A stretch of 64,000 nucleotides of DNA from Marinobacter qingdaonensis (GCF_034555935.1 NZ_JAYDCJ010000003.1:992001-1056000), one strand, 5' to 3'; positions 1 to 8,919 are shown, numbered from the stretch's first letter. Numbers and translations are program-made. Notes: generated by a model not told the origin, from the letters alone.

Positions 1-811
1 CGACGCTGCTGCGGCCCAGGTTGAGGAAGACCTGGGAGAACCAGAGGGTGAAGATCAGCGCCGTGGGAATGCTCAGCAGCATGGCCCGGTTCTGGATCTC
101 GGGGCTGGTGGGCCAGAGCACCTGGAAAGTAATGCCGTTCAGGGTGCCGATCAACAGCAGGTAGCCCAGGGTCGACAGCACGTACAGCAGATAGACCCGC
201 TCGCGCAGGGCGACAAACACGAACAGGTTGAAGAAGATCGCGGTAATCAGGATGCCGTAGTAGACCGCGTGAATCTGGTCCTCGATGAAGGAGCTCTCGA
301 AAAAGGACTTGTCGTTCCAGAGCGCCAGGGGCACCTGCATGGCGCCGGTGGTGCTCACGTCCAGCAGGATTTCGTACTCGGCGGTGGGCTGGCGCTCGAA
401 CGGGAACAGGAAATGCCGGTGCAGGATCGGCCGCTGCTGGAACGGGAAATCGTCCCCGGTGGTGACGGTGTGGGTGACCTGGCCGTTCTCCACGAGATGG
501 AAGCGGATCTGGTTCAGGTGCGAATAGGCGATTTCGAGCAGGTTCAGGTCGGTCTGCTCGGGCACCGGAAACCGGAGCCACAGGCGCTCCTGGATGTAGC
601 CGAAATTGGGGCTCTCGCCTTCCAGGCTCTGCCAGTCGTTCGAGGCCAGCAACTGCTCGGGACTGACCGGGTCGTCCGCCGGTACGGTCAGGTAGCGGGC
701 CTGCGGACTGACATAGCCTTCGGTCGCCCAGCAGAGCTGAGCGAACGCCAACAACAACAGAAATGCTGGGAGTGTTCGGGGCAAGAAATTGTGAATCACG
801 ACATGCCGCAT
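1..811 (-). CDS. 7TMR-DISM receptor protein, 3' part cut by window edge
   Basis: The visible 270 residues start with a signal peptide (hydrophobic LPAFLLLLAFAQLCWA, cleavage near residue 29). A soluble extracytoplasmic domain of about 150 residues follows, resembling the 7TMR-DISMED2 carbohydrate-binding-like fold, and then the first helices of a multi-pass membrane domain (from about residue 185: YYGILITAIFFNLFVFVAL, then VYLLYVLSTLGYLLLIG). This is the architecture of 7TM receptors with diverse intracellular signalling modules, whose C-terminus is usually a GGDEF, histidine kinase or phosphatase domain. That output domain lies outside the window, so the signalling type is unknown. It lies 90 bp downstream of the flavodoxin gene on the same strand and may be cotranscribed. 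No strong ribosome binding site precedes the chosen ATG. Confidence 0.75.
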   Translation of the reverse strand, partial: MRHVVIHNFLPRTLPAFLLLLAFAQLCWATEGYVSPQARYLTVPADDPVSPEQLLASNDWQSLEGESPNFGYIQERLWLRFPVPEQTDLNLLEIAYSHLNQIRFHLVENGQVTHTVTTGDDFPFQQRPILHRHFLFPFERQPTAEYEILLDVSTTGAMQVPLALWNDKSFFESSFIEDQIHAVYYGILITAIFFNLFVFVALRERVYLLYVLSTLGYLLLIGTLNGITFQVLWPTSPEIQNRAMLLSIPTALIFTLWFSQVFLNLGRSSV

Positions 812-901
812 GTAGGTCTTGTTATGGCTCCGAGTATGGCCGCTCGCGGGCGGCGGCTCAAGCCTCATTGGCGGCGAATGCCCCGTTTTACCGACCAGGA
901 C

Positions 902-1348
902 TCACAATTTCTGGATCCAGTCCCGAACCCAGGGCAGGGCTTCGGCTTCCGGTTCGGTGGTTTCCAGGGCGTCGATGCGCAGGGTGTCGCCGATTTTCCG
1001 GGCCGCGGTCTCGTACAACGCCTCCTCGAGCAGCTCGCCGGCGCCGCAGAAGGTGTCACCGTAGGAACTGTCGCCCAGCACAATCACGCCAAACGGCCGG
1101 CCGGGCTGTTGCGGCAATTGATCGCGCAGGTCGGCGTAGAACGGCAGCAGGTTGGCCGGGACTTCGCCCTGGCCGGTGGTGGAGGTGCACACCAGCAGCG
1201 CGTCGTCGTTGTCGGTGATGTCGGTCAGGGCGGGATTTTCCAGCACCGAAACCTGATGGCCCTCGGCGTCCAGGGTCTTCTTGATTTCCCGGGCGGTCAT
1301 GAGCGCGCCACCGTAGACGCTGCCCACCAGAATGCGAATGGCGGTCAT
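902..1348 (-). CDS. MioC-like flavodoxin domain protein
   Basis: A 148-residue single-domain flavodoxin. The FMN phosphate-binding loop is near the N-terminus (ILVGSVYGGA), followed by a CTSTTGQGEVP loop and a VLGDSSYGDTFCGAG loop that would contact the isoalloxazine ring. This pattern is typical of the MioC/YqcA group of short flavodoxins rather than long-chain FldA. It probably carries electrons to a reductase-dependent enzyme in the cytoplasm; the partner cannot be told from the sequence. AGGAG is placed correctly before the ATG. The 7TMR-DISM gene follows on the same strand. Confidence 0.85.
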   Translation of the reverse strand: MTAIRILVGSVYGGALMTAREIKKTLDAEGHQVSVLENPALTDITDNDDALLVCTSTTGQGEVPANLLPFYADLRDQLPQQPGRPFGVIVLGDSSYGDTFCGAGELLEEALYETAARKIGDTLRIDALETTEPEAEALPWVRDWIQKL

Positions 1349-1424
1349 GGGAGCTCCTGTCAGTTGCCACTGGGCAATGGAATTGTGGGTTGGCGGCCGA
1401 TCATAATCCCAGCGCCGGGGACAC

Positions 1425-2519
1425 TCAAGCGCTGGTGGTGGTGCCGTTCTGGGTCCGGACCCGGGGGGCGATCCGGTTGCGGCCAGACGCCTTGGCGCTG
1501 TAGAGCTGGACGTCGGCCTGCTTCAGCAGTTCGTCAATGGAGGTGGCCTTGGCGATGGAGCAGACCCCGGCGCTGATGGTGACCGGCAGGTCGGCGCCCC
1601 GGAACCGGAAGCGCATGGCGGCCACCTCCGCGCGCAGGCGTTCGGCCAGGGTCAGGGCCTGCAACAGCGAGGTGTCGGGCAGCAACAGCAGGAATTCCTC
1701 GCCGCCCCAGCGGGCCGCGACATCGGTCTGGCGAATGATGGTTTGCACGGTGGCGGCGAATTCCCGCAGCACCTGATCGCCGGCGTCGTGGCCGAAGCGG
1801 TCGTTGATGCCCTTGAACAGGTCCAGGTCGATCAGGGCAATGGAGAAGTGGTGCCCGGCGCGCTGGTAGCGGGAGAATTCCGCCATCAGCCGGTTGTGCA
1901 TCTCGCGACGGTTGGCCAGGCCGGTCAGTTCGTCGGTCTTGGCCGCCCGTTCGTGGCTTTCCGCCAGCGCCACCAGCTCATTGCGGGCCTTGAGACGGCT
2001 CGCCTCCAGGGTGAAGCAGAGAATGGACTCGAAACTGAGGGTGGCGAAGAAGCGGATCTTGAAGTCGGTGCTGTACTCGGCGGTGACGAAGGGCAGGGCC
2101 GGGAACTGGAACACGATCACCGCCATCAGGTAACAGAACAGCAGCACCGCGGTGCCGGTTTTCAGACTGGTCAGGTAGAACAGCAGAGGCGGGAATACGT
2201 AGAACCACAGGGGGCCGGTGTTGCTCTCGCCCCCCGAGACGATCAGGTAGGCAAACAGGGACCCCACCACCAGCAGCAGCCCGGCCTTCTGCACCGTGCG
2301 ATTCCGGGTGCAGGCGTAATGGGCCATTTCCGCCATCACCACGGCGGCAAAGCCCCACAGCACCCAAGCATGGCCCGGATGTCCGGCAAACCAGGCCTTG
2401 CTGCCGATGCCGATCAGAAACGCGATGGCCATGGCCGAAAGCCAGGTGATCAGGCGCGCCACCTGGGCGTCTTCGCGCTCGCTGGCGGCCAGGTGGTTGG
2501 GAGAGGGCTGCTGAGTCAT
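1425..2519 (-). CDS. Membrane-anchored diguanylate cyclase (GGDEF)
   Basis: A 364-residue protein predicted to make cyclic di-GMP from two GTP. The N-terminal half has about six hydrophobic helices (for example AIAFLIGIGSKAW and TAVLLFCYLMAVIVF), forming a membrane sensor module. The C-terminal half is a complete GGDEF domain starting at DELTGLANRREMHNRL. The active-site motif is GGEEF, and an RxxD inhibitory site (RQTD) sits five residues before it, so product feedback is expected. The ATG beginning MTQQPSPN was chosen because the longer reading frame adds 29 residues without family character. It is divergent from pitA across about 200 bp. Confidence 0.88.
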   Translation of the reverse strand: MTQQPSPNHLAASEREDAQVARLITWLSAMAIAFLIGIGSKAWFAGHPGHAWVLWGFAAVVMAEMAHYACTRNRTVQKAGLLLVVGSLFAYLIVSGGESNTGPLWFYVFPPLLFYLTSLKTGTAVLLFCYLMAVIVFQFPALPFVTAEYSTDFKIRFFATLSFESILCFTLEASRLKARNELVALAESHERAAKTDELTGLANRREMHNRLMAEFSRYQRAGHHFSIALIDLDLFKGINDRFGHDAGDQVLREFAATVQTIIRQTDVAARWGGEEFLLLLPDTSLLQALTLAERLRAEVAAMRFRFRGADLPVTISAGVCSIAKATSIDELLKQADVQLYSAKASGRNRIAPRVRTQNGTTTSA

Positions 2520-2660
2520 GACGGCCTTGTCAGTTCTTATAATTTTGACGCTTTTTTGGGGATTATGAGTCAAATCACCGGGAAAATGCATCCTACGGCG
2601 ACCCATAGTGTGAATTGAGTGAGCTCTGTCTTGTTTGTTTCAATTCCGTGACAAAAAAAC

Positions 2661-2666
2661 TATAGT
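2661..2666 (+). promoter_or_regulatory. Candidate -10 box for pitA
   Basis: TATAGT matches the sigma-70 -10 consensus at five of six bases, 57 nt upstream of the pitA ATG. The -35 position carries only a weak match (TTTCAA). The 203-bp divergent region around it is AT-richer than its surroundings and must hold promoters for both pitA and the diguanylate cyclase. I saw no convincing Pho box. Confidence 0.4.
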
Positions 2667-2722
2667 TGCCGCCCATAACGAGTGACGTTTTTTCCACCAG
2701 ACCACACGAGACTGTTTCTGTT

Positions 2723-4282
2723 ATGGCCCGTTCAAGCGGACTCCTGGATACCCTGCTCACCAGCCCCTCCACCGAACGCTACCGGATCGGGCTAAGCCTG
2801 TTGTTCCTGCTCGGCGTTTGGCTGACCGTCGGTGCCTTCAGCCAGGGCACCCCCAACAGCATGCTGCTGATGGCGGCGGCGGTGATTGGTGGCTACATGG
2901 CCATCAACATCGGCGCCAACGACGTGGCCAACAACGTCGGCCCGGCCGTCGGTTCCGGCGCCCTGTCCCTGGGTGCGGCGGTGATCATTGCCGCCATCTT
3001 CGAATCGGCCGGGGCGCTGATTGCCGGCGGCGACGTGGTGTCCACCATCAAGGGTGGGATCATCGATCCGTCCAATCTGGACAGTGCCCAGGCCTTTGTC
3101 TGGCTGATGACCGCCGCGCTGCTGGCCGGCGCCCTGTGGCTGAACCTGGCGACCTGGATGGGCGCCCCGGTGTCCACCACCCATTCCATCGTCGGCGGCG
3201 TGCTCGGCGCCGGTATTGCCGCCGGTGGCTGGGGCATCGCCGACTGGGCGGTGATGAGCAAGATTGCCGCCAGTTGGGTGATCTCGCCGGTCCTGGGTGG
3301 CGCCCTGGCGGCATTGTTCCTGTTTTTGGTCAAAAAAACCGTGCTCTACCGCAAGGACGTGATTCCGGCCGCGCGCACCTTCGTCCCGATGCTGGTGGCC
3401 ATCATGGCCTGGGCCTTCGGCACCTACCTGATGATCAAGGGCGTGAAGAAAGTCGTGAAGGTCGACTTCCTGACCGCTTCCCTGGTCGGCCTGGTGGCGG
3501 CAGCCGTGGCCTACGCCGCGGTGCGCGCGCTGGTCAAGCGCCGGGCGGCGACCATGGAGAACAGCGCGGTCGGTGTCAGCACCCTGTTCACCTGGCCGCT
3601 GATCTTTGCCGCCGCGTTGCTGAGCTTCGCCCATGGCGCCAACGACGTGGCCAACGCCATTGGTCCGCTGGCGGCCATCAACGACGCCCTGAGTTCGGGC
3701 GGTGTGGTCACCGCCGCCAGCATTCCCCTGTGGGTCATGATGGTCGGCGCCCTGGGCCTGGCCGTCGGCTTGATGCTGTTCGGGCCGCGCCTGATCAAGA
3801 CCGTGGGCAGCGAAATCACCGAGCTCGACAAGACCCGCGCCTTCTGCGTTGCCCTGTCGGCGGCCCTGACGGTGATCCTGGCGTCCCAGCTGGGGCTGCC
3901 GGTGAGCTCGACCCACATCGCCATCGGCGGCGTGTTTGGTGTCGGCTTCCTGCGTGAGTACCTGAAGTCCAACTACGCCACCCAGCTGCACAAGATCATG
4001 GAGCACCACGACGCCGAGGAGCAGGCCCGGCTCAAGCCGTTCCTGGACGATTTCCGCAATGCCTCGGTGGAGGAGATGGAGGACCTGCTGAAGCAGGCCA
4101 AGAAGAAAAAACAGGTGCCGCTGTCGAAGTCCGAGCGCAAGCGGCTGAAGAAGCTCTATCGGGAAGAGATGGTCAAGCGCTCGCACCTGATGAAGATCGC
4201 CGCGGCCTGGATCATCACCGTGCCGGCCTCGGCCATCATGGCGGCCCTGCTGTTCTTCACCCTGCGCGGCCTGCTGATCTGA
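2723..4282 (+). CDS. pitA: Inorganic phosphate transporter, PiT family
   Basis: A 519-residue inner-membrane phosphate/cation symporter. Both PiT signature repeats are present: GANDVANN near the N-terminus and GANDVANAIGP in the second half, each followed by a helix with GAPVSTTHSIVGG-like or GLPVSSTHIAIGG-like sequence. About ten or more membrane helices surround a charged cytoplasmic stretch near residues 430-490, rich in Lys/Arg (KQAKKKKQ...KSERKRLKKL), before the last helix. The ATG was preferred over an in-frame TTG 57 bp upstream; neither has a strong ribosome binding site. A GC-rich hairpin follows the gene. Confidence 0.93.
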   Translation: MARSSGLLDTLLTSPSTERYRIGLSLLFLLGVWLTVGAFSQGTPNSMLLMAAAVIGGYMAINIGANDVANNVGPAVGSGALSLGAAVIIAAIFESAGALIAGGDVVSTIKGGIIDPSNLDSAQAFVWLMTAALLAGALWLNLATWMGAPVSTTHSIVGGVLGAGIAAGGWGIADWAVMSKIAASWVISPVLGGALAALFLFLVKKTVLYRKDVIPAARTFVPMLVAIMAWAFGTYLMIKGVKKVVKVDFLTASLVGLVAAAVAYAAVRALVKRRAATMENSAVGVSTLFTWPLIFAAALLSFAHGANDVANAIGPLAAINDALSSGGVVTAASIPLWVMMVGALGLAVGLMLFGPRLIKTVGSEITELDKTRAFCVALSAALTVILASQLGLPVSSTHIAIGGVFGVGFLREYLKSNYATQLHKIMEHHDAEEQARLKPFLDDFRNASVEEMEDLLKQAKKKKQVPLSKSERKRLKKLYREEMVKRSHLMKIAAAWIITVPASAIMAALLFFTLRGLLI

Positions 4283-4334
4283 CCGAACGGGCTGGTTGCC
4301 GCTGACCAGTTTGGTCATACTATGCGGAAAGAGA

Positions 4335-4354
4335 GGGGCGGCCTGGGCCGCCCC
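4335..4354 (+). terminator. GC hairpin after pitA
   Basis: GGGGCGGCC and GGCCGCCCC form a perfect 9-bp stem around TG, 53 nt after the pitA stop codon. No T-run follows, so it may act as an RNA 3'-end protector or a weak or Rho-assisted terminator rather than a classical intrinsic one. Confidence 0.4.
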
Positions 4355-4383
4355 GTCAGAGCCAATTATCCGTGGAGTGAAGT

Positions 4384-4650
4384 ATGAGTTCGTCCAATGA
4401 AAGTCGTCAGGCCAAGATGATTGATGAGCTGCGGGTGTTCATCAAGAAGGTGCTGAGCGAGCCGACCATCGCGGTCAAATCCATGGAAATCGCCCGCAAG
4501 TATCGGAATGAGCCGAACGCCAAAGAGATCATCGCGCGGGAGATCAGCGCCAACACCAACATCCGGATTCCGGAGAACTGGAGTGAGGCGGACAAGATGT
4601 TCCTGGACATCATCCACGACGTGCTGGATGACGAAGAGGCGCTTTACTAA
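4384..4650 (+). CDS. Small conserved-looking hypothetical protein
   Basis: An 88-residue soluble, mostly helical, charged protein with a GGAG ribosome binding site (GTGGAGTGAAGT before ATG). The sequence is regular and amphipathic (ELRVFIKKVLSEPTIAVKSM, then a Glu/Asp-rich end DIIHDVLDDEEALY). It has no cysteines, no signal peptide and no domain that I recognise. Codon use matches its neighbours, so I believe it is real. It lies between pitA and the first conserved-core hairpin element, and its function cannot be inferred from context. Confidence 0.65.
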   Translation: MSSSNESRQAKMIDELRVFIKKVLSEPTIAVKSMEIARKYRNEPNAKEIIAREISANTNIRIPENWSEADKMFLDIIHDVLDDEEALY

Positions 4651-4678
4651 AACTGAAGGTACCTCAGCGCGGGGAGGG

Positions 4679-4767
4679 CAGATGCCGAGCCCAAACCGTG
4701 CGGAGCCAGGGATGGCGGAGCCGAGCGTACAGGGAAGTATCCACAGCGTGTTTGGGCTCGGCATCTG
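4679..4767 (+). repeat. Conserved-core hairpin element, copy A
   Basis: Arms 4679-4695 (CAGATGCCGAGCCCAAA) and 4751-4767 are perfect 17-bp inverted repeats; further pairing resumes beyond a 3-nt bulge (GGGC with TGCCC). They enclose a 55-bp core on the plus strand containing GTGCGGAGCC, AGGGATGGCGGAGCC and GTACAGGGA. The same core occurs in three other places in this window with unrelated arms. It lies between two convergent genes. Confidence 0.85.
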
Positions 4768-4860
4768 ACCTGCCCGAGGGCGCCATCCGTTGCTCCGCAC
4801 AATTCTTGACACGCGCCCTGACCGACTCCGTCGGAGTTAATGCGTGTTCAGACAACGTTC

Positions 4861-6537
4861 TCAGGCTTGTCGCGCGCTCAGTTCGTTCTGTTTCAAAACG
4901 GCATCGGCCATCTGGTGCAGAATCCGCATCTCGTCTTCAATGCCCTCCTCACCCGACAGCTCCCGCTGCTCGATCAGAATGTCGCTCAGGATTTCGGGCG
5001 TGGTCAGCGGGTTGGCCAGCACCACCCGGAACACGATGCACGGGAAGTGGTAGTAGCGCGCCGGTTCCAACCGGGTCCGCGAGACAAAGGCCTTGCCCCG
5101 CTCGCGCTGGGTCTTCTGGATGAACTTGGTGATGCGGTTCAGGCAGGTGTTCAGCTTTTCCGCTTGCAGGGAGTCGGCCAGGGCGAGGGCCTTCTGGACG
5201 TTCTCCGGGCAGTAGCGGTAGGTCAGGATGTTCAGCTCCGGCCGGGTCACCAGTTCGAAGTCTGGCTCGGCGTCGATCAGGTCGGCGAAGGTCTGAGCCT
5301 TCTCGATGCCCTGGTCGATCAGGATCTCGTAACCTTCCCGGGCCAGGATTTTCAGGCCGGAATGGATCAGCATCGACATGCCCGGACGCGAGCCCTCGAG
5401 CGTGGTGCTGCCCAGGTCCCGGGAGCCTTTACGGATGATGTACTGGGCGTGGTGCTCGACCGCGCTGGCCAGACTCGGATCCCGGAATACCACCAGGCCG
5501 ACCCCCATGGGCACGTACAGCTGTTTGTGGGCGTCGAAGGTGACCGAATCGGCTTTCTCGATGCCCCGCAGCAGGTGCTTGTAGGTGCGCGAGAACAGGG
5601 TCGGACCACCCCAGGCGGCGTCCACGTGGAAATGAGCGCCAAATTCCCGGGCGATGTCGGCCATGGCGTCGAGTGGGTCGACGTTGCCGGTTTCGGTGGT
5701 GCCGGCGACGCCACAGATGGCCATCACCTTAATCTTTTGACGCTGCAGTTCCAGGCACTTGTCCCGCAGGGCGTCGGTCTGGATGCGGTTCTCGTCGTCG
5801 GTGTCGACCGGGATCAGCGCCTCCCGGCCCAGGCCCAGCACGTCGGCGGCCTTGCGCAGGGAATAGTGGCCGCGGCGGGACACCACGATGGCGGCGCCCT
5901 CGTAGCCGTAGTACTTCAGTGCCCGGAACAGGCCTTCCTGGTGCAGGCCGCGGAAGTTGCCCTCGGCCGGAAAGGCGCGGTTGCGGGCAACCCAGAGCGC
6001 GGTCAGGTTGGCGACGGTGCCGCCGGAGCACATGGCGCCCAGGGCGTACCGGGGGTCGTGCATCCACTTGCGGTAGAAGGCCCCGTCTTCCTCGTACACC
6101 AGGCGGTGAATCATGCCCAGGACTTGGCGCTCCATGGGCGTGAACGCCTTGGAGGTCTCAGTTTTGACCAGGTTCTGGTTCAGGGCAATCATGATCTTCG
6201 ACAGCGGCAGCATGAAGTAGGGCAGTGCCGAGGTCATGTGCCCGATGAACGCAGGCGATGCGGTATGAACGGAGTTGGCGACCAGTTTGTCGAGCAGGAA
6301 CTGGGCCTGCTCGGACACGAACACGGGTTTCTCCGGGATGGCGTAGTCGGAAAAGTCTTTCTCGACGTCGGACAGATCCCGTTCGACCGCAACGATGTGC
6401 TCCTGCAGGAAGCCCGCAAGATTGTTGGAGATGTTCTGGTCGATCCGGCTGAGCGTGGACTCCGGCGCCTCCGGCACCGTGAACACGCGATACATGGCCT
6501 CGACGGAGGCCTGGGCGGATTTCTTCTTTCCGGTCAT
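4861..6537 (-). CDS. panP: PLP-dependent decarboxylase, PanP-like aspartate/glutamate decarboxylase
   Basis: A 558-residue group II PLP decarboxylase. The PLP-binding lysine lies in TFDAHKQLYVPMG, the substrate/cofactor loop in MCSGGTVANLTALWVARN, and the PLP-interacting Asp-Ala in HVDAAWGG. The length and the SGGTVANL and STTLEGSRPGMSM regions resemble PanP, the pyridoxal-dependent aspartate 1-decarboxylase that some marine gammaproteobacteria use instead of pyruvoyl PanD to make beta-alanine for pantothenate and CoA. A glutamate decarboxylase role cannot be excluded from sequence. The ATG (MTGKKK) is preferred to a GTG three codons upstream. It sits alone, converging on repeat copy A. Confidence 0.8.
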   Translation of the reverse strand: MTGKKKSAQASVEAMYRVFTVPEAPESTLSRIDQNISNNLAGFLQEHIVAVERDLSDVEKDFSDYAIPEKPVFVSEQAQFLLDKLVANSVHTASPAFIGHMTSALPYFMLPLSKIMIALNQNLVKTETSKAFTPMERQVLGMIHRLVYEEDGAFYRKWMHDPRYALGAMCSGGTVANLTALWVARNRAFPAEGNFRGLHQEGLFRALKYYGYEGAAIVVSRRGHYSLRKAADVLGLGREALIPVDTDDENRIQTDALRDKCLELQRQKIKVMAICGVAGTTETGNVDPLDAMADIAREFGAHFHVDAAWGGPTLFSRTYKHLLRGIEKADSVTFDAHKQLYVPMGVGLVVFRDPSLASAVEHHAQYIIRKGSRDLGSTTLEGSRPGMSMLIHSGLKILAREGYEILIDQGIEKAQTFADLIDAEPDFELVTRPELNILTYRYCPENVQKALALADSLQAEKLNTCLNRITKFIQKTQRERGKAFVSRTRLEPARYYHFPCIVFRVVLANPLTTPEILSDILIEQRELSGEEGIEDEMRILHQMADAVLKQNELSARQA

Positions 6538-6725
6538 AGGTAGCACACGCGATCAGTGGTCATCCGCGGGGCAATTCCAGATGCCAGGCGGATGGGGCCG
6601 GCGTGTCATTCCGGCGTTGATGACTGGCCGCTTGCACGCGGCAAACGGTCGGGTCTCCCTGAGGGATCGTAGTATACGGGGTGATGAGACGTTACGCTAC
6701 AAGGCCTCATTCCACCCCGCTCCGG

Positions 6726-7064
6726 TCAGAGAATCTCCCGGTGTATGTCCAGTATGGCGGCATCGACCCGATCTTCAATGGCTTTTTCCACCTGGTCGAG
6801 GCGTTGGGTGATCTGCTGGGAGGAGGTGCCGAGGGCGGCAATGGTCCAGGTGGCGCAGTCCAGGGCGTCCTGATCGGCGGTTTCCGCCACCGCCAGATCC
6901 GGCTCTTTGCCCCAGACCGCGCGCAGGGCGGTGAAGACCTTGCGCTTGGCTTTCAGATCGTCGCAGCCGTAGAGCTGGAAGTGCAGGGTCAGCACGCCCA
7001 CGTGTGGGGTGATGACCGGTTGGCTGCTGGGCTGTTTCAGGAGCTTTCGTAAGGCTTCAGACAT
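6726..7064 (-). CDS. DUF503 domain protein
   Basis: A 112-residue protein. The motif region VGVLTLHFQLYGCDDLKAKR followed by RAVWGKEPDLAVAETADQDALDCATW matches the DUF503 (YlxP-like) family, small ferredoxin-fold proteins of uncertain function often near translation genes in other bacteria. The ATG giving MSEALRKLLKQ is used; a longer in-frame extension runs back into repeat copy B and is not credible. Nothing in the neighbourhood suggests a role. Confidence 0.7.
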   Translation of the reverse strand: MSEALRKLLKQPSSQPVITPHVGVLTLHFQLYGCDDLKAKRKVFTALRAVWGKEPDLAVAETADQDALDCATWTIAALGTSSQQITQRLDQVEKAIEDRVDAAILDIHREIL

Positions 7065-7086
7065 TTTAAACCTTGCCTGCGGGCGC

Positions 7087-7177
7087 GGGGCGGCGTTGCT
7101 GAAACACGCTGTGACTACGTCCCTGTACGCTTGGCTCCGCCATCCCTGGCTCCGCACAGTTTCAGCAACGCCGCCCC
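7087..7177 (-). repeat. Conserved-core hairpin element, copy B
   Basis: Arms 7087-7104 (GGGGCGGCGTTGCTGAAA) and 7160-7177 are perfect 18-bp inverted repeats. The core between them reads on the minus strand and is nearly identical to copy A (GTGCGGAGCC, AGGGATGGCGGAGCC, GTACAGGGACGTA, CACAGCGTG). The arms share no sequence with copy A. It lies between two genes transcribed in the same direction, with the acyl-CoA dehydrogenase upstream and DUF503 downstream. Confidence 0.85.
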
Positions 7178-7216
7178 ACCCCCGCGATCAGACGTCTCGG
7201 AAGGTGTGAAAAGTCA

Positions 7217-8917
7217 CTAGCCTACTACAGGCGTCGCCCGTTTGATAATGGCGGCGGCGTCGATGCCCGAGGGCAGGTTGCCGTAGTTCAGGCCGCCGTT
7301 GGATTGCAGGCGCGAGGCGCAGAAGGCGTCGGCCACGGCCGGGTCGGAGTGGCGCAGCAGCAACGACGCCTGCATGGCCAGGGCCATGCGATCCACCAGG
7401 TTGCGGGCCCGATACTGGATGTCGCCGGTGTCGCCGAAATCCTGCTGCAATTGGGTCAGGAACTGGTCGAAGCGGCGGTCGGCGCCGCGAGCTTCGGCTG
7501 CCTCTTTGAAGAATACATCGAGGGTCTCCGGTTCTTTTTGTAACGCCCGCAAGGTGTCCAGGCACTGGACGTTGCCGCTGCCTTCCCAGATGGCGTTGAC
7601 CGGGGACTCCCGAAACAGCCGGGGCATGATGCAGTCTTCCATCACGCCGCTGCCACCGATGCATTCCATGGCCTCGTAGGCGTGGTTGGGGGTGCGTTTG
7701 CAGATCCAGTATTTGCCCACCGGGGTGGCCAGGCGGGTCAGCAGGCGTTCGTGGTCCTGGTCCTGATTGTCGAGGGCGCGGGCGATGCGCATGGTGTACG
7801 CCAGCGCCGCTTCGCTTTCCAGGGCCAGGTCGGCCAGTACGTTCTGCATCAGCGGCTGCTCGCTCAGGCGGGCGCCGAAGGCGCTGCGGTGGCGGCAGTG
7901 GTGGCTGGCCTGGGCCACCGCCTGACGCATGCCGGCGGCGCTGCCGATCATGCAGTCGAAGCGGGTCATGGCCACCATGTCGATGATGGTCGGTACGCCC
8001 CGGCCTTCGTCGCCCACCATCCAGGCCAGGGCGCCGCGCAGTTCGGCCTCGCTGGAGGCGTTGGCGACGTTGCCCATCTTGTTCTTCAGGCGCTGGATCT
8101 GCCAGGGGTTCTTGCTGCCGTCCGGGCGCCAGCGCGGCATCAGGAAGCAGGACAGGCCGCCTCGGGACTGGGCCAGCACCAGGAAAGCGTCGCACATGGG
8201 CGCCGAGACGAACCATTTATGGCCCACCAACTCATAGGCCTGGCCGGGGCCCTCGGTGCCCACCGGGTAGGCCCGGGTGGTGTTGGCGCGCACGTCGCTG
8301 CCGCCCTGTTTCTCGGTCATGGCCATGCCGATGGTGACCGAGGCCTTCTGGCCGTCCGGTACGTTGCGCGGGTCGTAGCTGTTGGCCAGGATGCGCTGTT
8401 CCCAGTCCCGGGCCAGGTCCGGCTGGTTGCGGATGGATGGGATGGCGGCGAAGGTCATGGTGATCGGGCAGCCGTGGGCGGCCTCGACCTGGGAATGCAT
8501 GTAGTACTTGGCGGCGCGGGCCACTTGGGCGCCCTGGCCGGGGTGGGTCCAGGGGCTGCTGTGCAGGCCGTGTTCCATGGCGATGGTCATCAGCTGATGG
8601 TAGGCGGGGTGGAAGTCCACCTCATCGATGCGGTGGCCAAACCGGTCGTGGCTGTTGAACACCGGCTTGTGCTGATTGGCGCGGAAGCCCAGGTCAATGG
8701 TGTCGGCGGCGCCGGCCAGGGCACCGAACTCGCGCAGGGTCTGCGTCGACCCGGCGGCGCCTTCCCGGCGGGCGGCCTCCTGCAGGGCCAGGTCCTGGTC
8801 GAACAGGTTGTAATCCTGCAGGGCGGGGGGCTGGTTGATGACCTCGTGGGTGTTGGCCAGGTAGCGGTCGTGGTCGCTGCGGGCCGGGGAGTCCGGATTA
8901 GGCTGCCGTGCGTTCAT
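7217..8917 (-). CDS. Acyl-CoA dehydrogenase, AidB-like
   Basis: A 566-residue FAD enzyme of the large AidB/isovaleryl-CoA dehydrogenase subgroup. An N-terminal helical extension is followed by the FAD/substrate region (ITMTFAAIPSIR, then MAMTEKQGGSDVRANTT). The C-terminal helical domain contains YEAMECIGGSGVMED and ESPVNAIWEGSGNVQCLD. The length fits AidB (about 540 residues plus an extension) better than ordinary acyl-CoA dehydrogenases (about 380). AidB proteins are linked to protection from alkylation damage, but many homologues are ordinary acyl-CoA dehydrogenases, so the substrate is open. The start has a GGAG site and lies 2 bp after the TetR gene stop, implying one mRNA. Confidence 0.85.
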   Translation of the reverse strand: MNARQPNPDSPARSDHDRYLANTHEVINQPPALQDYNLFDQDLALQEAARREGAAGSTQTLREFGALAGAADTIDLGFRANQHKPVFNSHDRFGHRIDEVDFHPAYHQLMTIAMEHGLHSSPWTHPGQGAQVARAAKYYMHSQVEAAHGCPITMTFAAIPSIRNQPDLARDWEQRILANSYDPRNVPDGQKASVTIGMAMTEKQGGSDVRANTTRAYPVGTEGPGQAYELVGHKWFVSAPMCDAFLVLAQSRGGLSCFLMPRWRPDGSKNPWQIQRLKNKMGNVANASSEAELRGALAWMVGDEGRGVPTIIDMVAMTRFDCMIGSAAGMRQAVAQASHHCRHRSAFGARLSEQPLMQNVLADLALESEAALAYTMRIARALDNQDQDHERLLTRLATPVGKYWICKRTPNHAYEAMECIGGSGVMEDCIMPRLFRESPVNAIWEGSGNVQCLDTLRALQKEPETLDVFFKEAAEARGADRRFDQFLTQLQQDFGDTGDIQYRARNLVDRMALAMQASLLLRHSDPAVADAFCASRLQSNGGLNYGNLPSGIDAAAIIKRATPVVG

Positions 8918-8919
8918 GG

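Noticed and set aside
2540..2723. A Pho box upstream of pitA
   Set aside because: I could not find two CTGTCAT-type half-sites with correct spacing.
2792..4318. A long minus-strand open frame over pitA
   Set aside because: Its translation is low-complexity and rich in Gln/Gly/His; pitA on the plus strand has full family motifs.
4335..4354. The pitA hairpin as a fifth core element
   Set aside because: It has no conserved core and only a 2-nt loop.
4664..4855. Small open frames across the repeat copies (A, B, C) with similar translations
   Set aside because: Their similarity comes from the shared repeat core, not from a protein family; they have no ribosome binding sites and cross the hairpin arms.
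8431..8448. GGATGGATGGGATGG-like sequence inside the acyl-CoA dehydrogenase gene as another repeat copy
   Set aside because: It lacks the rest of the core and any flanking arms, and is fully explained by coding sequence.
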